Part shown: piece by piece, positions 32,370-42,079 of the stretch
Position numbering within the stretch: the first letter of the stretch is position 1
How the letters are laid out: each line of letters begins with the position of its first letter
Assembly (NCBI GenBank): GCA_002633025.1
Contig: NMRB01000112.1
Location: 275,862 to 339,861 of the forward strand
DNA length: 64,000 nt
Source of the DNA: Notospermus geniculatus
Lineage: Eukaryota > Nemertea > Pilidiophora > Heteronemertea > Lineidae
Direction: 5' to 3'
Translations under genes and position numbers: made by a program
Notes under the pieces: model-generated
The model's input: only the letters and a program-made list of their open reading frames with translations
Told to the model about the DNA's origin: nothing
Database searches by the model: none

Positions 32370-32635
32370 CAGAAAAAAAAATCAACTCGAGTGGAGACTC
32401 AGAGTCTCACTTTAGGGACAAAATGGTTCGAAACACTTTTTGACTCAAAATGAAACAGAAAATATTTCGGCCCGAGACAATGACACCTCGTTCCGAGGGA
32501 AAATATTTCGGGCCGAGTTGTTATTGTCTCGGGCCGAAATATTTTCTGTTTCATTTTGAGTCAAAAAGTGTTTCGAACCATTTTGTCCCTAAAGTGAGAC
32601 TCTGAGTCTCCACTCGAGTTGATTTTTTTTTTCTG
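32370..32635. mobile_element. ATCAACTCGAGTGGAGACTC palindromic element
   Basis: Near-perfect palindrome with 110-bp arms containing GGACAAAATGGTTCGAAACA and GAAAATATTTCGGCCCGAG. Another copy with a longer centre is at 44169-44475. A short TGTATTC tandem repeat (about 32632-32661) follows the right end. Confidence 0.85.
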
Positions 32636-32755
32636 TATTCTGTATTCTGTATTCTGTATTCTACAAGACATATTTGTGGTCAGCTTTCACGAGGTTACAT
32701 GTAAATGTGAAAACAACCCGGCAACAAGGACGAGCAGGAGAACCAGTATCTTCAT

Positions 32756-33060
32756 TTAGCGATAAAGGCTGATGGCTGGATGTTGACGCTGGTTCTTCTC
32801 TCGCCTGAATTCATGTGTCTCGTCGAAAGAATATGACCCTCTCTTCTCTTGAGTAGATTCCACCTGTGCCACTTTGTTGCCATTCAGGTTGTAAAGCATG
32901 AAGACGATTGATTGTGTTGCAAGATATTTTGGGGATCCAGTCATTAGATATTGAATACCTTTACTTAGGAACTGGCGGAGGAAACGGACCAACATCCGCT
33001 GTAGCACGATGCTGATACTTGGCCTTTTTCCCCAAGTTCGTATCAATAATGAGATCTGCA
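32756..33060 (-). CDS. Unassigned open frame, doubtful
   Basis: An open frame of about 100 codons from ATG 33060, ending RQHPAISLYR. The C-terminal half is charged (RGSYSFDETHEFRREKNQRQ). No family is recognised, there is no homologue in the window, and a second frame over the same bases is also open for about 30 codons. It could be a terminal exon of an unknown gene or chance. Confidence 0.2.
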
Positions 33061-33150
33061 TCCTTCCATATTGCAAATCTGATGCAAAAATGACACTTGT
33101 TTTATGGCAATCAGGTGTAATTTCGCTTCAGATCTGCACGTTGATTTAAT

Positions 33151-33533
33151 GACCGGTTTACACTAGGTTGCACCAAGTTGCAAGTTGCTGCAACCTACAA
33201 CCTGTTGCAGTCTACCTGTGACGTTTACACATTGCAACATCCAGCGCGATAAGTCGCAGAAGTTCGCAACAAGTTGCAGGAATTTTGGCTTTTGTAGACG
33301 TCACATGGTTTTTTGCTGTATTCTCATTGGCCAGCGACGTGAAACTTGTTGCAATTTCACCAGAAAATAGGATCTGGATCCTAAATTTGCGCAAGTTGCA
33401 GTAGGTAGTTGCAACAAGTTGCATGCCCGTTTGCATATGCCCGGCGTTTACACATGCAACTTTGATGAAATGTTTGGTCTCCCCGCGTCAGATCCAACAA
33501 GTTGCATGAAGTTGCATGTGTAAACCGCCCTTT
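33151..33533. mobile_element. CAAGTTGCA-rich inverted-repeat element
   Basis: The ends ACCGGTTTACACTAGGTTGC and the complement of GCATGTGTAAACCGCC mark an element of about 380 bp. CAAGTTGCA or CAACTTG(C) recurs many times on both strands, with TTTACACATTGCAAC / GTTTACACATGCAAC at the centre of the sub-blocks. It appears to be built of nested copies of the same terminal sequence. Confidence 0.65.
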
Positions 33534-33678
33534 AGAGGTGAAAGTATACGGTATTTTTACATCACAGTGGCCTACATTTTTATCACAGACTATATTTGTG
33601 GTGGCGTCTTCCCGATGCACAGAAAACTTAGGCCTAATGGAGCTGCAGCAATCGCCTTTTTAAAAACCATTCGCGTTT

Positions 33679-33966
33679 ATGTTGCTTTGTGAATTGGTAA
33701 ATTCGTTAGACGCCATGCACGTGCAACCTTTTCCTCGAACAGTCAAGGCAGAACCAGCCGACGTCTCCGAAACGAACTTTTTCGAGCCTTCTTTCTTTAG
33801 CCTTAAGTACCCGACAGTTTCCACGAAGGCATCTCCCACTACAGTGGATACAATTCGAGGCTACAGTGTAGTCTTTGCTGAAGAAATTACCAACATCTTT
33901 CTTTTCTTCCAAGGTCGCCAGGAAGGAATCGACGTGATTCAAAATCATGGCTTCTCCATTTCATAA
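33679..33966. other. Overlapping open frames, coding status unclear
   Basis: The plus frame at 33679-33966 is 95 codons. The minus frame at 33706-33948 is 80 codons and has CIHC...C...C and CLDC clusters like a zinc-binding peptide. Neither matches a family I know, and both cannot easily be real. Confidence 0.2.
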
Positions 33967-34689
33967 TCTTATTTGCAGATGATTTCTTAAGAGATCAATT
34001 CTATGAAATAAGAAATCGTGGTTCTATCAATAGAAATCATGGTTCTTTGATACTTGTATATTTGTCGGGTTTTGTCGAAATCTTCTCTAGTTATGCCTAT
34101 ACTTAGGCGAGAGGTGTCAATCATTCGTAAATTACCACCATGGTAACTCACCACACCAATTTTACCATCAGAGAGCTCTTGGGGCCGTTTTAATTATCAC
34201 TTTTGCGCCATTTGCTGACCGAACGGTCTTAGTCTTTTCAAAAGTAAACTGAGTTGCCAACTGAAAAATAGCTTCCCCTGCAATGTTCAGACGGGAAAAT
34301 ACTAGTATTTGCATTTATTGCTCGGAACATCAGGCTTCGTCTCATCGAGTTGTTGTATACATGTAGGCTTGAAGGTGACTCCCATATATGTTGTGTTCAC
34401 TGATTCAGATGACCAGATAATTGTCTGGCCAATGGCACACCACAAGAAGAGGAGGGCCCAACTGATCAAGGTGGAGTAGAAAACTGAGGAGAGAATACAT
34501 AGATATTATACAAAAGTGCTGCACTTAACTGATTCCTGGCGACAGTACGCTACTAACCACCGGCACGGTTTGCTGCAAAAGGGCTACATGAAACCAACGA
34601 AATCAACATTGCCATCATCACGGAGCACTGCCCATCGTTTTACCTGCTCCTCTTAGTCACTGGCCTGCCTCGTCACGCCCTTAGTCCTG

Positions 34690-35200
34690 TTTTAGATAGA
34701 TACGTGTAGATAGATAAACTTTATTTTCATCGGTATGTAATAAAGTTACAAACATGAGCTCATAAGAGCTCTTTGACCGATATCTAACAAAGTTAAAATT
34801 AACAGAGAAAAGAGAAAACATAAAAATACAACGAGGACTAGACATCATAAGATCGATACAGAAAGCAGTTGAGGCTAAGATAAAATCGACAAGAACTAGA
34901 AAGTCGTAAAACCGATACAGACAGGAAGACAGTTTAGATTCACATTATCTGCACATGTCACACGTACATAACGTTCCGCCCCAGGAATGTAACAATCTTT
35001 TGATGTCTCGAAAATTTGCGACAGCTCTAAGGCAATTAGGCAGCTCATTCCAGAGCTCAGCACCATATTAGGAGAAAGATTTTTTACCAGAGTTCACAAT
35101 CCTGTAATTTAATTTCTAAAGAAGACAGACCTTTATTAATGTCATCGCTTTTTCTCCTGTTGTTCAGAATCTTGTTGCAAACATCGATTATCGTTTTTAG
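34690..35200 (-). mobile_element. LINE 3' end, decayed
   Basis: On the minus strand a peptide typical of the C-terminus of CR1/RTE/Jockey-like reverse transcriptases can be read: GAELWNELPNCLRAVANF, then a basic stretch and a cysteine cluster (TLCTCDMC). An in-frame TAA precedes it, so it is dead. The 3' tail AATAAAGTTTATCTATCTA, at 34691-34720 on the plus strand as its complement, is the short tandem-repeat tail usual for such elements. Confidence 0.7.
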
Positions 35201-35290
35201 AGATCAGCTTTAATGGCGCTGATCATTCGGTAAGCCAGAGGATAGCGAACTGACCAAGACAACGTCAAGGTCTACATACATGTAGGTAGC

Positions 35291-36322
35291 TTACTTTATT
35301 ACATGTACCTTTTTCATCGTTTCTTTTCCTTTAGGATGACACTGTTTAAAAAATAACGAAACTACTTCTTTTCGGTATCGCTTACACGCCAGAAGATACA
35401 TGTAGGAGTTCAGAGCATAGTTTGATATGTTGACAGCGATACCAGAGACTAAGGTTAGTTTCTGCCACCTCCTCGTGCCTGTCGTAAACTTTCCATCCCA
35501 CACATCCCAAAATGCACTATGGATCCTAATGGGAAGAGAACAAATGATAAAAACTATGGTGACAAGCACGATTGATCTTGTAATCGCCCCTTCTTTCGAT
35601 GACTTCCGGTCACCGCTGCTCAGACTTTTGCGGGCTTTTTGCCCCATTTTGACTGCGATAACGATTCCAACATTCAATGGTAAAAGAGCTCCAATTGGAA
35701 AATAGAAGCTCTGAACGTTGACCATTGTGGTAAATAAAACAATGTAATCATCCTCGAAGTGGTACGGGCAGATCCAATACCTGTACTTCTGGAAGCTTGG
35801 TTTACGAAAAACGTTAACCAAACCAAATGTCACAGAAATCACGACAACGCAGGCCGTGGCCCATCGAGCTTTCTTCATTGAACACAACCTGACAGCTCGT
35901 AAAGGCCATGTCAGCGCGATGAACCGATCTACAGACATAACTACGAGGATTAGCGGTGATAAACCACGTGAGAAGTACGTGATCACGAAATTCAGAATGC
36001 AGTAGGGTTGTCTTACAGCCTCGTTTACAAATACGCCAGGGAAAACTGATATGACGTAACTTACAGTTTTAGAAAATAGAAACGTCGAATCGAATAATGC
36101 TAAACAACGCATGTAGAAACACGCGGTTGAATCCCTGTACTTTGGGTTGTTCATGAGGGTGTAGCTCAAAGTATTTCCAACCATGCCGAAAACAATCAAA
36201 ATTGGTGGAAAAATCAGCTCGAAAACAAAAATGGCGGATTCCAGAGCGACATAACCATGCAGAGACGTTTCATTGACCGTCTGCTCTGGTAAAGCCGTGG
36301 GCAGATCCAAACCTTCAAACAT
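35291..36322 (-). CDS. Rhodopsin-class GPCR, single coding exon
   Basis: 343 residues from ATG 36322. A polypyrimidine run and TAG lie just upstream of ATATGTTTG, so the start Met probably sits at the beginning of an exon after a 5' untranslated intron. TM1 carries MVGNTLSY, TM2 CLALFDSTF, TM3 starts with YCILNFV and ends SVDRFIAL. TM4 follows KARWATA, TM5 has FYFPIGALLPL, TM6 has IVFIICSLPIR, and TM7 has NISNYALNSYMYLLACKRYRK. As in its neighbours, DRY is DRF and NPxxY is NxxNSYMY. Ligand unknown. The basic intracellular loop 3 (KARKSLSSGDRKSSKE) is short, as in peptide receptors. It is transcribed in the same direction as the two receptors to its right. Confidence 0.85.
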   Translation of the reverse strand: MFEGLDLPTALPEQTVNETSLHGYVALESAIFVFELIFPPILIVFGMVGNTLSYTLMNNPKYRDSTACFYMRCLALFDSTFLFSKTVSYVISVFPGVFVNEAVRQPYCILNFVITYFSRGLSPLILVVMSVDRFIALTWPLRAVRLCSMKKARWATACVVVISVTFGLVNVFRKPSFQKYRYWICPYHFEDDYIVLFTTMVNVQSFYFPIGALLPLNVGIVIAVKMGQKARKSLSSGDRKSSKEGAITRSIVLVTIVFIICSLPIRIHSAFWDVWDGKFTTGTRRWQKLTLVSGIAVNISNYALNSYMYLLACKRYRKEVVSLFFKQCHPKGKETMKKVHVIK

Positions 36323-36364
36323 ATCTACAGCAAAACAAAAGGAACATAAGAGAATTCTTAACAA

Positions 36365-37444
36365 TACGGATATTTTGTTCTATTCATCACTACATCTGCC
36401 GTCTAATCGAACTGACAATCCCTCTGAAGGTGAATGATTTCAACGAACAAAAATCAGTCTGCTATTTTACGGCGCCAGAATGTCACGTGCTCCTCATGGA
36501 CGGTCCAAACACAGCAACGTTGATGCGAGGCCTCTCACGCACTCTTGAATTCTCTGGCTGCATTTAGCGTCGAAAAGAAACCAACGAACTGTTGATGATA
36601 CCGTAGGCTTTGAGACTCACTGACGCAACTCCGATGATGTAATAGTTGGCAAGTTTATTCTCCTCGTGATGGTGATGTAGCAATACGATTCGTAGCAGTA
36701 ACAAGCTTGGCATGTTGTCGAATGAAGTGACTGGCACAGAGTGGCATCAACTACGCACGTATATGAACAAAGAACGGGTTGTCTATTTCAATTCTGCACT
36801 AAATATAAAATCTGTTGGACGAAAATACATTCTGCGATGTTATTAACGAAGTCTATTTTTGCTCCATTCAAAAAAATTGTCGGAGAACAAAATTCAAAAT
36901 TGTCAGACAAAAATCATCTACAACTGCACTAAAATAGGATACTGTAGCAATGGTTTTAGCCGAGAATGGAAACAAAAGAGATTGACTATCTATATCAGTA
37001 TATTCTGGTCTTTTCGTGTTTTATTTCTGATACACAGGATTCACAATCATGTTGAACATCTGAAAGAAATCGAAGAGAAAGTTATAAGTATACTGGGAGT
37101 GTGGTTCAACCTCCGGTAATTTCCGGTTACATCAAGTTGCAGGCATCGGTGTTCCCGGTGATTCCAACTGTCGACGAAGATTTCTATTGCCTGTTGCCCC
37201 GACGATTTCCGACTACACGAACATTTCACCGATTGCCGACATCTCCGAGGTTGGCTTTCGGAGAATTAAGACCGCCGCCGAAGATTTCATGCATTTTTTT
37301 GCGAGCTTCTAACCAGACTGAGTGAGGAGGATGTCCTGGCATAGGTACATGTACTTCTGTCCTAATGCTTTCAGAGCAGACGACGTTAAATTTAAAACAC
37401 CGGTCTTACTACAGAATGTCGTGCCTTTCTCATTCACGCCTCTT
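36365..37444. other. Intergenic between GPCR 2 and GPCR 3
   Basis: No convincing gene, RNA or large repeat. It should contain the 5' flank of GPCR 2 and the 3' flank of GPCR 3. Confidence 0.5.
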
Positions 37445-40400
37445 TTACCTTTTTCTACACGGTGCAAATATCATTCCTAATATTTCCTTAACATCTTTCC
37501 TGTATTTCCTTCCACCGCCCAAACAATAAAGGTAGAAGTTTATTCCGTAATTAAACTCCCAAAACTGGTTTAAGATCATATGCTGACAATAGTATCGCAG
37601 ATTCCAGTACTCTTCTCGCATTCGGTACTGACGTTTGACCTCTGGGATTCCAATGATAACCTCAAATAACCTGTAAGGAATTGACGTCACAACGTAGGCT
37701 ATGCTGACGAGGATCAACATCCGGGCTAAATGTGACGTCTCCTTTTCCCGAGTTTTCTGTGCACCTTTATCTACGCCCATTTTCCCGCTTTCTTTCGACG
37801 CATTTCGTAATACGATGATTATCCACACGTTACAGAGCACAATGATACAGAATGGTAAAATAGTACCAATGGTCAGCTGTAGAACATTTCCGAGGGTTTC
37901 CAGTTCAGGGGCGTGTGGTACGGACATTTTTAGAACACTGGAACCTGAAAGAAGTGCAAAGTGTTTTAGCCTGAATATGCACGGGTATTAAAACTTGATT
38001 ATCGCTCAAACTTTCGGATGTCCTGGTATAAGATTTAAGTTAGTAAACCAATGATTATGGAATTATTATCGGTACTCCCTAGACATAAGCACTGTGCATT
38101 CGGTGGCATGTGCAGCTGTAAAGGCCCCTTCACACCAAAACCGTGCCGCGGGCCGCGACGGCGAAAAACGACGCGCGTTCACGGCCGGGAAAATAAGTTC
38201 AATGGATTTTCAATAAATGGGTCACACCAAAGACGCGCAGCAAAAAATGACGCGCGCACGCCACCGCGTCGCCGCCCGAAATAACATTTGTAGTTATCCA
38301 GTGTGCTTGCCCCGAAAAATGCTTTCACGCGGGAGGACTGGTGTGACCCCTGTTTGTGGGCGGAAACCGCGGCGTTTTCCGCGGCGTTCAACGCGCGCTT
38401 TTGGTGTTAAGGCCTGCTTTCCATTGGAGAGTTTCCGTGCGCGGAAACAATGCATTCGAGCGTTTCCGCCCACGGAAACGCTCCAGTGGAAAGCCGACAC
38501 CAAAACCGCGCCGCGGGCCGCTACGGCGAAAAACGACGCGCGTTCACCGCCGGGAAAATCACAGGGACTTGAGGCGTGCACGGCAGGGGTAGTGGGTGTT
38601 TCCGAGGTCCAAAAGCACCCCCACGGACAGTTCCCTGCCCCCCGAGGGGCACACCCCAGAAATATGTATATATATATACATATTTCTGGGGTGTGCCCCT
38701 CGGGGGGCAGGGCACTGTCCGTGGGGGTGCTTTTGGACCTCGGAAACACCCACTACCCCTGCCGTGCACGCCTCAAGTCCCTGTGGGGAAAATAAGTTCA
38801 ATGGATTTTCAATAAATGGGTCACACCAAAGACGCGCGGCAAAAAATGACGCGCGCTCGCCGCCCGAAATAACTTTTGTAGTTAATCCAATGTGCTTGCC
38901 CCGAAAAATGCACGTTTCACGCGGGAGGTGTGACCCCTGTATGTGGGCGGAAACCGCGGCGTTCAACGAGCGTTTTTGGTGTGCAAGGGCCTTTATACGT
39001 TGATTTGGAAATTTTCTACTAAACGCTGAGATTGGACCAACACTTACCTGTCTCTTCATCGTGTATGTTCCGAAAAGTGAAGAAAATATAGAGATGAAGG
39101 CCACATATGATAACGAACGTTGAAATTGTTATGATACAAGCTCGACGTGTTGTGCATAATCTGACGGCGGCCATCGGGAATTTGACAGCGATCAGTCTAT
39201 CAATGGTCATCTCGGCGAGGAAGAAACCAGATAGGACGGCAAAGGCGTAAGATTGATACCAGGCCCCTCTGCAACAGGTTAAATCACTGTACAAAATGTG
39301 TGTAGATTGGTAAAATGCAGACATGGATTGGGTTGTAGTGTGGAAGAGGATGTCGGGTGTAACGATTTTGAATGTCTCCATCTGTCAGTGTTCCCCTACT
39401 ATTGCCTGAATAAACTACGATATGTCCGCCAGTTCTTCCCAAACAACAAGGGGGACACTGGCAGATGAAACACCGAATACCGAACTCGGGACCGAACTGT
39501 TACAGAATTGCGGGGGGGGGGAGCGGTTATTCAGGTGAAGGGGTGGAGATTCTTATTCTGGGAATCTCCATGATTTCAACTGACATTGGCCCGTATTTTA
39601 GAATGCTCCTCAACGTAAAGGAGTCCCTCAAGGGAGGACAATAGCCTAAAGGAACGCCTTTACGTTGAGGAGCATTCTAAAATATGGGCCTTGATCTCCT
39701 CGAATCACAAGAAGTATCGCCACTTTTTGGGGAATGGGGACGTCCTTTTCTTTTGGACTCTGCATCAAGTGTTCCAGGAATTCGTACAGGACAACAAACT
39801 AGTCCGATGAAATTGAAGATAAGGCGAATGTGCCTTTGTAGAGTTTGACTGTTCTATGGAAATTGGCTCTCTGCATTATATATGTACATGTATGTTTGGA
39901 TCATTGATCATTGGATCATGGCCGACTTGACGAACTACACAGTAATCTGTCCAAGAGTGGATGGCTGTGCGGTGTGTATTGCCATTACCCCGTGGACGCA
40001 TTACAAAGTGAGCTGCAGTATTGTATTGTTGTTGGTTACCAGTTGGTTTCCCTTAACATGATTAAAACGGCATTAAACAAATCCACTTGACCTGACGTCA
40101 TACCAATTTCTAAAACCAAATATTCAAGCCTCGCCCAAAAACGTATTCACTCCAGAAAGGTGATCAAATGGCAGAGGGTGAATAATGTTCGGGCAACGAC
40201 ACTGAAGTGAAAATACATGTACAGTACTTCTTTGTTTGTAAACAATGGTTCTATTTTAGTGTGCATGTCTCCATCCGTCAAATCGACACTGCAATGGATT
40301 CATGAAAAAATGACGTGCACGCCAGTGATTTAGACAAGTAATGGGGATTTTTCGCAAAGCCCCCGAAACGCCAACGCGAACGCCAAACCCATTGTTCGAT

Positions 40401-41246
40401 GCCACGAAGAGCGCACCGAACAAAAGGACAGACGTTCGCGTTGGCGTTTCGGGGGCTTTGCGAAAACTCCCTAGCCCGCAATTACTGGGACGCCGCAAAC
40501 AGCTGAGGACTGGTAACACCCCTTCTTGACCTTGCAGAGTCATCATCTAACCATGCGAAGTTCAATGGTTGAGAGTCTTAGGAGTACTCAAACGTTACAC
40601 TTCGCATGGTGAGATTCGCGAACGTCAAAATGGAATTACTAATTCTCTAGGAATATTTGTTTTCCAAACCCTAATAGGGAGTTTTCGCAAAGCCCCCGAA
40701 ACGCCAACGCGAACGTCAAACCCATTGTTCGACGCCAGGAAGAGGGCACCGAACAAAAGAATAGACGTTCGCGTTGGCGTTTCGGGGGCTTTGCGAAAAC
40801 TCTATATTGATGTGAGCTTGGCCTACATGTAGATACTGCTCAAATCAAATCCAGAACCTCAACAGCTGACTGCTGCAGTCTATTTCGCCTTCGACTGAAT
40901 GAAAACGCTCTGGACAGTAGGTTACTCACTGCATGGCCAACTCAGAGGGTGGTTCGGCTGCCCAGAAGAGCACAGCCATTCCCCAGGCATACGCAATTGT
41001 GTGAGCAGAATCAGCCAGCGCCAATGCCATCATGTAGTTGCATGTCGAAATCCGCCTGTTGTCCTTCTTCAGCGTTATAACGATTGATATAACATTTCCG
41101 AACAAACTCGCCACGACGAATGCCATCCATGCATATTTCGTGAAAATCACATAAACAATCCGTAGGATCAACACGACGCTGTCGACCTCAGGACTGGTTG
41201 TCAACAAATCAGTTGCAACTGCAGATTGCTCCGTCATCATTATCAT
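37445..41246 (-). CDS. Rhodopsin-class GPCR, three exons (paralogue A)
   Basis: Exons 40930-41246, 39048-39268 and 37445-37944 join in phases 2 and 1 to give 345 residues. Exon 1 holds TM1 (ASLFGNVISIV) and TM2 (MALALADSAHT). Exon 2 holds TM3 with TIDRLIAVKFP and TM4. Exon 3 holds TM5 (GTILPFCIIVLCNVW), TM6 (VTSIPYRLFEV) and TM7 (NYGINFYLYCLGGGRKYRKD). DRY is DRL, and NPxxY is NYGINFYLY. Its intron positions and phases match those of the gene at 42080-45896, and the TM5 and TM7 regions are alike, so the two are tandem duplicates. Both introns are filled with palindromic MITEs. ATG 41246 is followed by two further Met codons, so the exact start is uncertain. Ligand unknown. Confidence 0.87.
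38113..39000. mobile_element. Nested cluster of family E palindromes in a GPCR intron
   Basis: Two copies of the TTCACACCAAAACC / GGTTTTGGTGTGAA element (38113-38410 and 38495-39000) lie side by side with a truncated family B element (38411-38494) between them. They have CCGCGGGCCGCGACGG and AAAAACGACGCGCGTTC arms. The second copy is split by the palindrome at 38560-38785. Related copies are at 44491-44600 and 62271-62534. Confidence 0.75.
38560..38785. mobile_element. 226-bp near-perfect palindrome with 8-bp duplication
   Basis: Two 107-bp-class arms meet at an ATATGTATATATATATACAT centre. The ends are CACAGGGACTTGAGG and its inverse, and GGGAAAAT flanks both sides (38552-38559 and 38786-38793). 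An 8-bp duplication and a CAGGG-type end fit a hAT-like non-autonomous element. The arms differ at only about one position that I can see, so the insertion is recent. Confidence 0.88.
39588..39690. mobile_element. 103-bp palindromic MITE
   Basis: GGCCCGTATTTTAGAATGCT and AGCATTCTAAAATATGGGCC are inverted ends. The inner arms CCTCAACGTAAAGG and CCTTTACGTTGAGG leave a 37-bp centre. It lies in intron 1 of GPCR 3. Confidence 0.75.
40343..40804. mobile_element. Two family D palindromes in GPCR 3 intron 1
   Basis: 40343-40471 and 40677-40804 are two copies with GTTTTCGCAAAGCCCCCG arms and centres reading AACCCATTGTTCGA. A third copy at 28563-28690 lies in the COX10 duplication. The two here are only 205 bp apart. 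Confidence 0.75.
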
Positions 41247-41519
41247 TCGAAAAAAGATTGGTTACCCCGCGGGAATCAGCCCATTTTGTACGTAATACTG
41301 GAGAATATGATCCGGTGGTAGAATATTTCATCCGGAAGGTAAAAATGCCTTGGGCGAGCCCTACAGTAATCATGCCTTTTGATCATATTTCAAGGCTATA
41401 GGTTTCGTGATGTCGTCCTTTTCAAGGTTTTGAAATCGGCGAGAGGAGGGTGATCACCATGACTGAACCTCGCCCCAGCCTTCAGGATTTAGTGAGCACC
41501 CAGGCATGCTATGTTTATT

Positions 41520-42030
41520 GTACGTACACACACGATCGATGTACACCGTATGCCACAGAGCTCGCGAGTGTGCACACCGATGAGGACTGCTCGACAAGAC
41601 TGTTCAAATCTACGTATTTGAATGATCTAAGTTACCAATTACGCATGGAGATCTTTGCTATACACATAAAAGAATGGGTTGAAGTGCGGTACCTCACCCG
41701 ATAAAGGGTTAGTAATGGTATCACAGCGCGTCGAACTTCTGAAGTAGTGAAAAGAATGGCGGACATTTTTTACTGAAGCATAGTGCGCCGCTGAAATCAT
41801 GTGATTCAATATGACCTATCAGAAGGCGTCCTCAAAAATAACCTCGAAAATTTCACTAAAAATCGTACAAAAAGCTCCAAGCCGATGAAATAATTCAGAT
41901 TTCTTTATTTGGGACACGCATTGACCCCAAATGATTTGAATATGCAATAATAGTCAACAGATTACGTGAGAGGAAAAGGGCGAAAAATTGGTTACAAAAT
42001 TGAACATTTAGGGCAGGGAGACCAATGTCG
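41520..42030. repeat. Dispersed repeat, copy 1 (inverted copy at 50950-51420)
   Basis: TGATTTGAATATGCA, CGAAAAATTGG, CGTACAAAAAGCTC and CTGCTCGACAAGAC match, in reverse complement and order, the interval 50950-51420. About 470 bp are shared with moderate divergence. No coding frame. It ends about 50 bp from the stop codon of GPCR 4, so it may lie in the 3' untranslated region. Confidence 0.75.
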
Positions 42031-42079
42031 CCGAATGACTTAAGTTTCATGGACATGCTCGATACATGTGACTGTAGAA

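Noticed and set aside
38217-39104. Long overlapping frames in both directions
   Set aside because: Produced by the nested family E, family B and hAT-like palindromes in a GPCR intron.
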